Part shown: positions 15,380-24,975 of the stretch, in pieces | Layout of the letters: each line of letters starts with the position of its first letter | Position numbering within the stretch: position 1 is the first letter of the stretch | Program-made: the position numbers and the translations under genes | The notes under the pieces: model-generated | What the model saw: only the letters and a program-made list of their open reading frames with translations | Databases searched by the model: none | Told to the model about the DNA's origin: nothing | Assembly (NCBI GenBank): GCA_934454215.1 | Contig: CAKSGG010000006.1 | Span: 1-64,000, forward strand | Reading direction: 5' to 3' | DNA: 64,000 nucleotides | Origin: an uncultured Clostridia bacterium | Lineage (GTDB): Bacteria; Bacillota; Clostridia; UBA1381

Positions 15380-18082
15380 ATGAAAAGATTTTTTGCGGGT
15401 TTGGCTGCGGCGGCAATGATTGCGTCGGTTTTGCCGCTGGCAGTAAATGCAGATGGAATCACGGCACAAAAGACAAATTATATCGTAGGTACGAGCGGTA
15501 AGCTTTCGGGAGGGAGCAATTACAGTTCAAGCGCAGACGATATTGTAAAGGTGGAAAGCGATGGTACAATTATGGCAGTAGCGCCGGGGACAGCAACTAT
15601 CAGTTCGGACAGCGGTTCGGTTGATATTACGGTACATGACAAAGCAAAGGCTGATTTTGTAAACGATATTCAAAAAGAATATACGGACGGAAAAATCGGC
15701 AGTTCGTTCGGTTTCTATGACGATTTGCATACCGGCTTAAAGGATTCAAACATTTGGGCAATCGGAACAAATAACAGCGAGTTTGTATACAGCGTTGATG
15801 AAGGAAGTTTCGGAATTACACGTAATGCTCTTATAAATAACAGCGGCTGGTACGGCGGTACATGGGCGGCACTTGTATATAAGCCCGATATGGCGGTGGG
15901 AAGTGCGGATATTCAGCTTTACTATGACGCAAACACAGGAACGGCACAGGACTTTGCAAATCAAAGAATATATGTAGGTTACAGAACGGATGATTATAGC
16001 TGGCAGACGGACAGAGGCAATGCGCTTAGCGAAATGAGAGACGCTAACGGTGACGGCTACAGCTCACGCCGATATGATGTATCGTTCGCTGTTTCAACTT
16101 CATCAAATGACGATAAAACAAATCCGAAACTGAATGAGGATATATGGACGAAGGTTCCTATTTCCGAAAAAAATATTACAGACTACAGTCCGACGGAAAC
16201 GGGAGATTTGTTTATCCGAACAAGCGATATACCGGAAAATGCGAAATATATTGTTGTTATGGTAAATAACGGTGCATTAGACGGCGAGGACGCAAGCGCA
16301 GAAAAATATAATCCTCGGAAAATCGGTTTCAGAGGCGTTACAATTCATTCGCCGAAGAGCCTTGCGGCAGGCGAGGTTACAGCAGATAACAAAATTGCGC
16401 TGACGTATAACGGTGATACCGAAAATCCGTCATTAACCGTAAAGAAAAACGGAAATGCCGTTGAAACGAACGTAACGTATGACGCAGCTACATATACTTC
16501 ATATATTGACGGCGCATTTTCAGCCGGCGATTACATTGAAGTAACATCGCCCGAGGGCTATAATTGGTCGGGAACAATATCGGGCGGAAGTGTTGACACA
16601 GATTATGATAATGTGTATTTCAGCACGGAGAGAACCGTATACGTAGAGGGTACGTCAGGCAAGATTGACCTTATAGCGAAAAAGGGAAATGAAACATGGA
16701 AAAACCCCGTTGATACAACATATGTATCAAGCAATGAAGACGTTGTCAAGGTGGATAACAAAGGAAATATTACCGCAGTTTCGGCAGGAACGGCAGTTAT
16801 AACACCGTCGGTAGACAGTATGCCTGGCAGAACATTCGGTACTATAACCGTAAATGTATATACTCCGTCAACCGTTGAAAGCTTTATAACAGATGAAATA
16901 GATGCGGGAAAGCTTGATTTCAAATACGACCCCAGAGCGGATTTAATGTCGTCAAGACTTCACGGTTCAAAGCTTAAGGCATATACTTTGAGTTCTGAGC
17001 CTGCGAAGCATGAAGGTTATGTATATTCGACATACACATCGGATGATGCGTATATGGGATTTGTATATAAGCTTGAAGGAGAGGTTGAAAGCATTAAAGT
17101 CGAAAACTTCTTCTACGGAGATTATATGGATGAAATGGAGAAGAGGACGGTTATAGGGTATTTGACAGACGATACAAAGGAATTTTATAACCAGGCAGGT
17201 GAAGGCCCGTATACATGGAACTCAGAGAATCTTAATATGTACGGAGTTGCAGGAGGTATTTTGGATAAGCCGATAATCGGGGAAAATGAAACGATTGAAA
17301 TTGACCCTATTTGGACTGTACTGGGAGAACAAGATATAAAAAAAGATGCTGTATCCGATAGAGTTGCCACATTGACAGCTACGGGAATCCCTGCCGATGC
17401 AAAATATGCCGTTGTGCTTATGAAATTGGGAAAATTGCCCGACGGTACGGCAGCGGCATTGTGTGATTATGTACGGTATAAAGGCGCAACGATTAATTAT
17501 AAGAAAAAACTGCTTGACGGAACACTGAATGAAGATAATAAGGCTGTTCTGACATTCAACACATCGGCGAGAGATGTTGCTCTTAACATAACCAAAAACG
17601 GAGCTGCCGCAGAAAATCCGACAGTTACATATTCGGCTGACGGATATACGGCATATGTTGACGCAGGCTTGACAGCGGGAGACGAAATTTCGGTTACGAC
17701 AGATTACGGCAGCTTTGAACAGCAGGTAAAGGACACAAGAGAACAGGTTGAATCAATAAGCGTAACCGATGAGGACGGAACGCCTGTAGATGTGCTTATT
17801 CCCGAAAGCGCTATGACGATAAAAGTTAAAGCGAACGTTATAAATACAGACGAACAAAAGCTTACGGTATATGCCGCTCTTTATGATGAAAGCGGCAGTC
17901 TTGTAAAGGTTTCAAGCGGAAGTGCGGTAACGGCGGCTCAAAAAGCGGCTGCGGAAACAACACTTACAATAGATGCAGTGCCGACGGGAGCAAAGCTCAG
18001 AATTTTCACATGGGGCGGCAATATGAATCCGTTTGCAATTTATAACAATATACAGACAGAATTTGAAGCGGAAGAATTTTAA
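15380..18082 (+). CDS. Secreted Big_2-domain protein with duplicated modules
   Basis: About 900 residues, with GGAGG before the start and a signal peptide ending near residue 24 (AVNADG). Two similar halves can be seen. Each begins with a bacterial Ig-like Big_2 domain (DDIVKVESDGTIMAVAPGTATI and EDVVKVDNKGNITAVSAGTAVI), then a roughly 230-residue beta-rich region with several FxYD/Y-G-Y-x-TDD motifs (YVGYRTDD and VIGYLTDD), then a short Ig-like piece (ALTYNG.../VLTFNT...). The last 90 residues (ESISVTDEDG to FTWGGNMNPF) resemble the C-terminal domain of two neighbouring secreted proteins. No catalytic motif is recognised. A binding or structural role on the polysaccharide is likely but unproven. 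Confidence 0.7.
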   Translation: MKRFFAGLAAAAMIASVLPLAVNADGITAQKTNYIVGTSGKLSGGSNYSSSADDIVKVESDGTIMAVAPGTATISSDSGSVDITVHDKAKADFVNDIQKEYTDGKIGSSFGFYDDLHTGLKDSNIWAIGTNNSEFVYSVDEGSFGITRNALINNSGWYGGTWAALVYKPDMAVGSADIQLYYDANTGTAQDFANQRIYVGYRTDDYSWQTDRGNALSEMRDANGDGYSSRRYDVSFAVSTSSNDDKTNPKLNEDIWTKVPISEKNITDYSPTETGDLFIRTSDIPENAKYIVVMVNNGALDGEDASAEKYNPRKIGFRGVTIHSPKSLAAGEVTADNKIALTYNGDTENPSLTVKKNGNAVETNVTYDAATYTSYIDGAFSAGDYIEVTSPEGYNWSGTISGGSVDTDYDNVYFSTERTVYVEGTSGKIDLIAKKGNETWKNPVDTTYVSSNEDVVKVDNKGNITAVSAGTAVITPSVDSMPGRTFGTITVNVYTPSTVESFITDEIDAGKLDFKYDPRADLMSSRLHGSKLKAYTLSSEPAKHEGYVYSTYTSDDAYMGFVYKLEGEVESIKVENFFYGDYMDEMEKRTVIGYLTDDTKEFYNQAGEGPYTWNSENLNMYGVAGGILDKPIIGENETIEIDPIWTVLGEQDIKKDAVSDRVATLTATGIPADAKYAVVLMKLGKLPDGTAAALCDYVRYKGATINYKKKLLDGTLNEDNKAVLTFNTSARDVALNITKNGAAAENPTVTYSADGYTAYVDAGLTAGDEISVTTDYGSFEQQVKDTREQVESISVTDEDGTPVDVLIPESAMTIKVKANVINTDEQKLTVYAALYDESGSLVKVSSGSAVTAAQKAAAETTLTIDAVPTGAKLRIFTWGGNMNPFAIYNNIQTEFEAEEF

Positions 18083-18090
18083 TTATTACA

Positions 18091-18122
18091 ATACAGTCGG
18101 CAGGTTATTCTGCCGGCTGTAT
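18091..18122. other. Intercistronic hairpin without U-run
   Basis: A 13-bp stem ATACAGTCGGCAG/CTGCCGGCTGTAT with loop GTTATT sits in the 80-bp gap between two secreted-protein genes. No T-run follows on either strand, so it is more likely an mRNA-stabilising or processing element than a true terminator. Confidence 0.6.
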
Positions 18123-18162
18123 AAAATGCCTGACGGCAGATTAATGAAAGGATGACAGGTCT

Positions 18163-21100
18163 ATGAAAAAAATAATTTATATTGCTATGAGCTTGATACT
18201 TTTATTGAATATTCCTGTTTTTGCCGACAGGAACGAAACAAGAAGAAAAAATAATGAGATAAGCTCACAGCAGACAACCGAAACTTTAAAGGATTTACCG
18301 TCAAAGCTGTCGGAAAAGCTTGACGGCTATCTTGTTATAAAAACAGAAAATAACGTAATATATGCAAGCGGAAAGGCTGAAAAAATTGACGTACCGGCGT
18401 TTTCGGAAAACAATGCCGTGTACATACCGTCTGCGGCAGCGGCAGACTTTTTTGGGAAAAAGGCTGTTTGGGATGCCGAAACATCAAGCGTGAAAATTGA
18501 TGAGACCGTTATTTACCCGTCACAGAACAGTAAAATAACGGACGGAAGAACCATGACCGACGCATCTGCTTTGGCAGATGTTTTGGGAGTAAAAACGGTT
18601 TATTCCGATGAAGATACAATTATTTTGGGAATGAAAGATATGGCGCAGGAGATTATAGACGAGGTGACTGCTGCGCTTAGAGATAAATTTTATGTGTTGC
18701 CCGATACATCGAAAAAGGGCGACGGTACGAAAGAAAATCCGTACGGCGGACTTAATGCTGCGGTTTTGGCGCTGCGTGAGTACACAAAAAAAGGAATGAA
18801 TACAAATATAACGGTATATTTAAGAGAGGGATTATACGTACATAAGGACGCAGTAAGATTTACGACTGAGGATTCGGGCAAAAACGGATATACGATAACA
18901 TACAAAAGCTATCCGGGTGAAACGGCGGAAATTGCTGCGGCGGAAAAAGTAGAGGGCTGGAAACCGTATAAGGACGGTATTTATATGGCACGCATTAATG
19001 CTTCAAGACCTGTAAATGTGCTTTATGAAAACGACCTTTTTGCATATAAGGCAAGATATCCGAATTTGGGTGATAAGCCGTACCGCGATTATTATTTGAG
19101 GTCGGCGGGATATGACAAAAGCAGTCCGAACAGATTTTATTTTAACAGCGGCGATTTGCCGTATATAGACGACAGACAGGGATTGCAGGCGGCAATGTTC
19201 GGCGGCGGAGAAAACGGCGAATTTAACTGGTGGATGGAAGTATATAATGCGCAGATTGATTACAGACGTAAAAGTCTTACTCTGACTACAGCGCCTATAA
19301 GAGTTATGGGTAAGGGTTCAAGATTTTTCATTCAGGGAAGTCTGGAGCTTTTAGACCAAAAGGGTGAATTTTACTATAACGAAAGCTCAAAAATGATATA
19401 TTATAAGCCGTTCAATGACGATATAAATGCGCAGACAATAACGTATGCGACCGCAAATTCACCTATTATTCTTGAGGGAACAAAGGAAAACAATATAAAA
19501 AATATTGCTTTTGAAGAACTGAAAATAGGAAAGAGCAATACAAACACAGAACTGCGTGCGGCAATGGACGAGGCGATTACATTCAAATATGCGGATAACT
19601 GCGCTATAAGAAATTGCGAAATACTTCTTACGGGGTGCGACGCTGTTTGGATGAACAACTGTAAAAACTGCGATATAAGCGGTAACTATATGCACGATTT
19701 AGGCTCGGCGGCGGTAAAATGCGAGGCTGACGATTTATATGGAGAAATAGTTTATACCGGAAACAAGATAAACAACAACTATATCAAAAATGTAGGTCTT
19801 ATAAAGCGTGAAGCAAGCGGTATTTTTATAAAAAATACGGACTATGGCGAGATTATGTATAACCATGTTGAAGCTTCGCCGAGAATCGGAATACAGTTCA
19901 GTACGGGTTATGAGGCACAGTCGCTTGTGGGAAGCACAATCAGGGGAACAAAGGTTGACGAGCTTAATATGTTTGAGTTCAGAAACTGTACACGCAATCA
20001 TATTGCATATAATGATGTGACGGACGTTGAAACCGATACGCAGGACGGCGGAGCGATTTATACATGGGGTGCCGGAATGTACAATCTTGTTGAAAACAAC
20101 CATGTGCATGACGTGGATTTCCCAAATGTGGGAGGACACTCTGTAGGTTATCCGTATTACGGCGACGATTCATCGGGGTACACGATTTATAATAAAAATC
20201 TTGCCGACAACAACCAGCAGTACGGAGACGGTACAATGCTTGCCGTACTGATTACAAAATCGGTGGGACATACAATTACAAACAACTTTTTTCTGAACAA
20301 TCCCAATGCGGCAAAGGGTGCGTATTCAACGGAAACGAAAAACAGTGACCCGCATAATAATATAACCTACGTAAACAATCTGACTATGAATTCAAGTGAT
20401 AATCTTCACGGTCAGTGGAAATGGTATGACGACAGATTTAAGAAGTGCGATTACAACTTCTATTATAACGACAGCGGAAAGTATCTTATATACAATAACG
20501 ACAAGGCGAAAAACCTTGACGAATGGAAAAGAATAAATACCGATTACGGATATATGGACAATAATTCAATTTCGGGTGAAAATCCGTGCTTTGTTGACTA
20601 TGAAAACAGGGATTACAGATTAAGATATGATTCCCCCGCATACAGCATAGGTATAGACGATATTGACGAGCGTGACATCGGAGTACGTGAGGACTTCAAA
20701 TTTGCCGATAAAGAGGGAGAGCTTAAAAAGCTTTATCTTGAAACATCGACTGACGGTTTAAGTGCAAATGTACGTGTGAATACGGGCGGCAGCTCACAGA
20801 TAAAGCCCGAGGCAAGAACCGTTGACGGATTTTTCGCAAATCTTGACAATGCGGAAATCACATATAGCAGCTCGGACGAAAACATAGCAAGAGTTTCGGA
20901 AAACGGATTGATTACGGGTGTTGGAACGGGAATTGCCGAAATTACCGTTTCCGCATCAAAGAACGGAAAAACAATCAGCTCAAATCTGTTTGTGCTTGTA
21001 AATGACCGTTTCGTAGGTGTTGATGTTAAGCTGGCGTCAAACATCGTTGACAAAGGCGATACTACCGATGTAATCGGTGTGGGAAAATCCGAAATGGGTT

Positions 21101-22101
21101 ATTCAATGGTTTTGAATGAAAAAAGTTATTCAAGCTCCGACCAATCGGTTGCCAAAATTGACGAGAGCGGAAAAATTACGGCTGTTTCGGCAGGAACGGC
21201 AACAATAACCGTAACGGGAAAATACAACGGAGTAACTCAAAGCGGAAGTGCGGTGCTGACGATTCTTAACGGCGTATTGGATAATATTACGATTAAAGCG
21301 GAAAAGAACGACGGTATATTGACCGGCGAAAAGGTACAGCTTGACTTTGACGCAGTTTTGACAACGGGAGTAAAGGTAGAGCATAAGGACGTAAAGATTT
21401 CCTATACATCGGGTGACGATAAAATTATAAGCGTTGACGAAAACGGAGTTATGACAGGAATAAGCGAGGGAAGAACAACAGTCACTCTGTCGCTTGAAAA
21501 GGACGGATTTAAAAAGAGTGCGGATTTGCTTGTTTCGGTATTCGATACATATTCGGGTAAGCTCGGTGATGGTTGGAAAGAAACAAACTTCGGAACATCG
21601 CACGGATATGCTGATTTCCGCAGTGACGGTACGGTTCTTCTGAGGTCGACGGGTGATGACTTCTACGGCACGGCAGACGACGGCTATTACTTGTATAAAG
21701 AAGTAAACGGAAATGATGTAACGATTGAAATGAGTGTAAAATCGCTGCTTGAAACATCAAGTAATGCGGCTGTAGGCTTAACGATAAGAGAAAGCGCTTC
21801 GCCGGAATCGCGTAATTATACAATCAGAACACTTCGGGGCGGTGCGGTTATAAGCGTATGGCGTGACGAAAACGGCGGAGAATGCGGCTATGCACAGCAT
21901 GACGCAGGCAAGTATCCGTTAAAGCTGAAGATTGAAAAGAAAGGTTCAAGCATTAAATCCTATATTGATTTCGGGGACGGATATAAAGAGGCATACAGCA
22001 AGCAGATGAATTTTGACAGTTACACTGTCGGAATACCGATGTTCTCACAGTATCCCCTGTCAACAGAGGCAATAATCAGTGATTTAAAGGTGACGGAATA
22101 G
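18163..22101 (+). CDS. Secreted beta-helix protein with copper-amine-oxidase-N and Big_2 domains
   Basis: About 1312 residues. Signal peptide to about residue 21 (PVFA). Residues about 55-165 resemble the copper amine oxidase N-terminal domain, a surface-adhesion module in Clostridia despite its name. Residues about 175-850 are a right-handed beta-helix of the same kind as the first beta-helix protein: it opens with a GDGTKENPYGGL segment, has an ARYPNLG stretch, and carries DTQDGGAIYTWG near 625, matching the DDSGAIY motif of that protein. Three Big_2 domains follow (about 880-1120), then a LamG/DUF1961-like beta-sandwich (about 1130-1312). GGATGACAGG lies before the ATG. It is probably a glycoside hydrolase or lyase of the GH141/GH120-like helix group. 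The exact family is unresolved. Confidence 0.75.
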   Translation: MKKIIYIAMSLILLLNIPVFADRNETRRKNNEISSQQTTETLKDLPSKLSEKLDGYLVIKTENNVIYASGKAEKIDVPAFSENNAVYIPSAAAADFFGKKAVWDAETSSVKIDETVIYPSQNSKITDGRTMTDASALADVLGVKTVYSDEDTIILGMKDMAQEIIDEVTAALRDKFYVLPDTSKKGDGTKENPYGGLNAAVLALREYTKKGMNTNITVYLREGLYVHKDAVRFTTEDSGKNGYTITYKSYPGETAEIAAAEKVEGWKPYKDGIYMARINASRPVNVLYENDLFAYKARYPNLGDKPYRDYYLRSAGYDKSSPNRFYFNSGDLPYIDDRQGLQAAMFGGGENGEFNWWMEVYNAQIDYRRKSLTLTTAPIRVMGKGSRFFIQGSLELLDQKGEFYYNESSKMIYYKPFNDDINAQTITYATANSPIILEGTKENNIKNIAFEELKIGKSNTNTELRAAMDEAITFKYADNCAIRNCEILLTGCDAVWMNNCKNCDISGNYMHDLGSAAVKCEADDLYGEIVYTGNKINNNYIKNVGLIKREASGIFIKNTDYGEIMYNHVEASPRIGIQFSTGYEAQSLVGSTIRGTKVDELNMFEFRNCTRNHIAYNDVTDVETDTQDGGAIYTWGAGMYNLVENNHVHDVDFPNVGGHSVGYPYYGDDSSGYTIYNKNLADNNQQYGDGTMLAVLITKSVGHTITNNFFLNNPNAAKGAYSTETKNSDPHNNITYVNNLTMNSSDNLHGQWKWYDDRFKKCDYNFYYNDSGKYLIYNNDKAKNLDEWKRINTDYGYMDNNSISGENPCFVDYENRDYRLRYDSPAYSIGIDDIDERDIGVREDFKFADKEGELKKLYLETSTDGLSANVRVNTGGSSQIKPEARTVDGFFANLDNAEITYSSSDENIARVSENGLITGVGTGIAEITVSASKNGKTISSNLFVLVNDRFVGVDVKLASNIVDKGDTTDVIGVGKSEMGYSMVLNEKSYSSSDQSVAKIDESGKITAVSAGTATITVTGKYNGVTQSGSAVLTILNGVLDNITIKAEKNDGILTGEKVQLDFDAVLTTGVKVEHKDVKISYTSGDDKIISVDENGVMTGISEGRTTVTLSLEKDGFKKSADLLVSVFDTYSGKLGDGWKETNFGTSHGYADFRSDGTVLLRSTGDDFYGTADDGYYLYKEVNGNDVTIEMSVKSLLETSSNAAVGLTIRESASPESRNYTIRTLRGGAVISVWRDENGGECGYAQHDAGKYPLKLKIEKKGSSIKSYIDFGDGYKEAYSKQMNFDSYTVGIPMFSQYPLSTEAIISDLKVTE

Positions 22102-22111
22102 GAGGCATAAA

Positions 22112-24952
22112 ATGAAAAAGCTAATTTCATTAATTCTAAGCATATCAATATGCTTCGGAACTTTTGCGGCAGGCGTTCTTGCCGATGCCGACAGCATTGA
22201 CGACGGACTTTCGGATTTGTCAAAGACTGAATCGGCGTCGGAGGGAGTAAGTACGGAAACAAAAAAACTGGGCAGCTACAGCGGTGACTATGCGTATTCG
22301 GAGGAGCTTACTTATGAGCTTGTATACAGGCTTAAAGATGCGGCAAGCTTTGAGGTTGCAACACTAAATATGCTGAGCGATTCAGGTGTGAAATTTTATG
22401 CCGGCGCTGATAAGAAAAATTACACCGAACTGCAATTTGAAACCGAAACGGAAAGCCTGAGCAAAAGCTGGACTCTCAATAAGCATACGGGAGCAATAGA
22501 CGTCGAAAATGCAGAGTATTTTAAAATTGAGATAACTCAGACAAAGCCGAAATACATAAGAATCGACAATGTTAAGCTTATATCAAATTTTGAGCTTGAA
22601 CCGAGCGGCGTAACTTTGTTAAACGGCGATAAGGAAATGAACGGTGAGAATGTATACGGTGCAGATAAGCTGAAAATTCAATTTAATCAGCCTGTTACCG
22701 TAATTCCCGAACTTACGGTAACCGCATCGGACGGCACAGGCATAACGGCAGACGGCGTAAAAACCGCTGAAGATACTGTATTGTATGAATTTGACCCGCT
22801 GGGGTTTGATATATACACATTTTCGGCAGACGGCTTTGAAACGCTTTCAAAACAAAATTATAATTTTGAAAAGACAATAGGAATTAAAGCGGTATACGGT
22901 ATGCCCAATGTAATACATTTCGGAGAGAGCTATACAAAAAGCGGATATATTACCGAATTTAAGGACAGTCTCGGCAATACGGTAACGGCAGATAATCTGA
23001 AAATCAGCCTTGACAGTGACATAATATCAATAGAAGATGATAATTTTGTACTGAACAAAGCAGGGGAATGTGTAATAAGCGTATCATTTGAAATAAACGG
23101 CATTGAAGTTTCGATTGACAGAAGCATCACTCTTTGCGGCGTTGAAAACATGACTGTAACTCCAAATTCAATGACGCTTAAAAACGGTGAAAGCAGTCAA
23201 TTCAAGGTTGAGTTGCGGCTTTCGGACGGAACGGTGTGTGAGCCTGAAACGGTTACGGCGGAATCGGCAGATTATACGGTTGCTCAAACAGAGGGAACTA
23301 CGGTAAAAGGCGTGAGCAACGGCAGTACATTTATAAACGTAACGGCAGAATACTACGGACAGACGTATAAAGCGGTTATTGCGGTCGGTGTGGGAAACAG
23401 CCCTCTTCCGGCGGCAAAGGACGCAAGTCTTGCGTTTAACCGTAACAGTATTGCGGTCGGAGAAAGTATTTATCCGATTGTAAATTGCAGACTGGAGGAC
23501 GGCGCATATGCGGATTCCCTTTCTATGAAAAAGACATATCATTCCGATAACGATTCGGTTGTGAAAGCAGACTCTGACGGCAAAATTACGGCTGTTTCGG
23601 AGGGAACGGCAAATGTCTGGGCTGATATTGCGGTAGGCGGAGCGTCTGTTGAAACAAACCGTGTTCAAATAACGGTTACAAAAGATGAAATTGTAAAAGC
23701 TGAACTGGTTTTACCGGCATATTATATGAGAACGGGAAGTACAATGGAGGCTTCGGTGCGCGTGTTTACAAAAACGGGCGTTTCGGCAGAAGGCTATACG
23801 GTTGAATATTCCGCTGACGGGACTGCTGTTTCGGTGAGCGCAAATAAGCTTAATGCGGTTTTACAGGGCAAATCAAACATTACGGCAGCGGTAACGGACG
23901 GCAGCAGCACAATAGTTACAGACCCGATAAGTGTTGAAGTGGGTATGGATAACGGAGAGGACGCCTTTATGTTCCTCAATGCTTCAACATTAGACGATGT
24001 TTTTGAACACTCCGATGATTTGATTATTGATAAAAATTATGATACGGGTATCATGCCGAATGCAAGAAATCAGTATGTTATATTTAAGAGTGATGAAGAA
24101 ATATCGGGGCTTAACATGAAATTTCACTACTTAACCGCACGTCAGGAGGACGAGATTCAGGTTTGGGTATCTGCCGATAATTCCGAGGGAAGCTATACCC
24201 GTATTACCGAAGATAAAATGACTGTGACGGAGAGAATAGAGAGCGGTGCATGGTATTATCTGTGGTTTAAATATAACGGCGAACTGCTGAAGAATATGAG
24301 ATATGTAAAAATCATAATAAACGTTCAGGAGGGTGAAAATCCGCAGGGAAAGCGTTTGCATGAAATGCACTTGGAGCATGATAATATGCCCGAGGTTATC
24401 GGAATAAGTCTGATAAATAAAAACGGTACGCCCGCATACGGAACGGATGCGTCAAGCATTGCGGTAACCTTCAGTCAGAATATTGATAAAACCGCATTGG
24501 ACAATATAACTCTTAAAAAAGTTTCCGACGGACAGGAAAAAGAATTTGAGGGCGTATATAACGACGGCATTTATACGATGAATGTCGGAAAGCTTGATGA
24601 TGCGGAATATCTGCTGAGAGCCGAGGGCGTGAAAAATGTGTTCGGCACCGAAATGAATCCGTATGAATTTACAATAAAACCCGTAAACAGAAAAAATGTT
24701 GAGACGAAAGATATACAATTGCAGAACGGAAAAATTTCCGCAGTAATTACAAACAATACATCAAGAACGCTTTCGGCGAAAATTATAACGGTAACTTACG
24801 ATGATAATATGCGCATGAAAGGTATGTTTGCGGATACTGCGTCAATAGTTTCGGGAGAAAACAATTATACCGCAGACAGCAATCTGGAAAACAGCGCCCT
24901 TGTTAAAGTTTATGTCTGGTCGGATTTAAAGGAACTTAACGCTTATAATTAA
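22112..24952 (+). CDS. Secreted multi-Big_2 / discoidin-like protein
   Basis: About 946 residues, starting ten bases after the previous stop with its own GGAGG. Signal peptide to about residue 25 (GVLADADS). Residues about 50-165 form a discoidin-like beta-sandwich. Several Ig-like/Big_2 repeats follow (about 270-610), recognisable by motifs such as VVKADSDGKITAVSEGTANV. A second discoidin-like region lies at about 640-755, then a SbsA-type Big_5 Ig domain (about 755-850). The last 90 residues end in VKVYVWSDLKELNAYN, resembling the ends of two other proteins in the locus. No catalytic motif was found. It probably binds polysaccharide or cell wall. Confidence 0.7.
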   Translation: MKKLISLILSISICFGTFAAGVLADADSIDDGLSDLSKTESASEGVSTETKKLGSYSGDYAYSEELTYELVYRLKDAASFEVATLNMLSDSGVKFYAGADKKNYTELQFETETESLSKSWTLNKHTGAIDVENAEYFKIEITQTKPKYIRIDNVKLISNFELEPSGVTLLNGDKEMNGENVYGADKLKIQFNQPVTVIPELTVTASDGTGITADGVKTAEDTVLYEFDPLGFDIYTFSADGFETLSKQNYNFEKTIGIKAVYGMPNVIHFGESYTKSGYITEFKDSLGNTVTADNLKISLDSDIISIEDDNFVLNKAGECVISVSFEINGIEVSIDRSITLCGVENMTVTPNSMTLKNGESSQFKVELRLSDGTVCEPETVTAESADYTVAQTEGTTVKGVSNGSTFINVTAEYYGQTYKAVIAVGVGNSPLPAAKDASLAFNRNSIAVGESIYPIVNCRLEDGAYADSLSMKKTYHSDNDSVVKADSDGKITAVSEGTANVWADIAVGGASVETNRVQITVTKDEIVKAELVLPAYYMRTGSTMEASVRVFTKTGVSAEGYTVEYSADGTAVSVSANKLNAVLQGKSNITAAVTDGSSTIVTDPISVEVGMDNGEDAFMFLNASTLDDVFEHSDDLIIDKNYDTGIMPNARNQYVIFKSDEEISGLNMKFHYLTARQEDEIQVWVSADNSEGSYTRITEDKMTVTERIESGAWYYLWFKYNGELLKNMRYVKIIINVQEGENPQGKRLHEMHLEHDNMPEVIGISLINKNGTPAYGTDASSIAVTFSQNIDKTALDNITLKKVSDGQEKEFEGVYNDGIYTMNVGKLDDAEYLLRAEGVKNVFGTEMNPYEFTIKPVNRKNVETKDIQLQNGKISAVITNNTSRTLSAKIITVTYDDNMRMKGMFADTASIVSGENNYTADSNLENSALVKVYVWSDLKELNAYN

Positions 24953-24975
24953 CTTATAACAAAGGAGTAACATTA

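Noticed and set aside
5466..24952. LPXTG sortase anchors on the large secreted proteins
   Set aside because: Their C termini lack an LPXTG-type motif, hydrophobic segment and positive tail.
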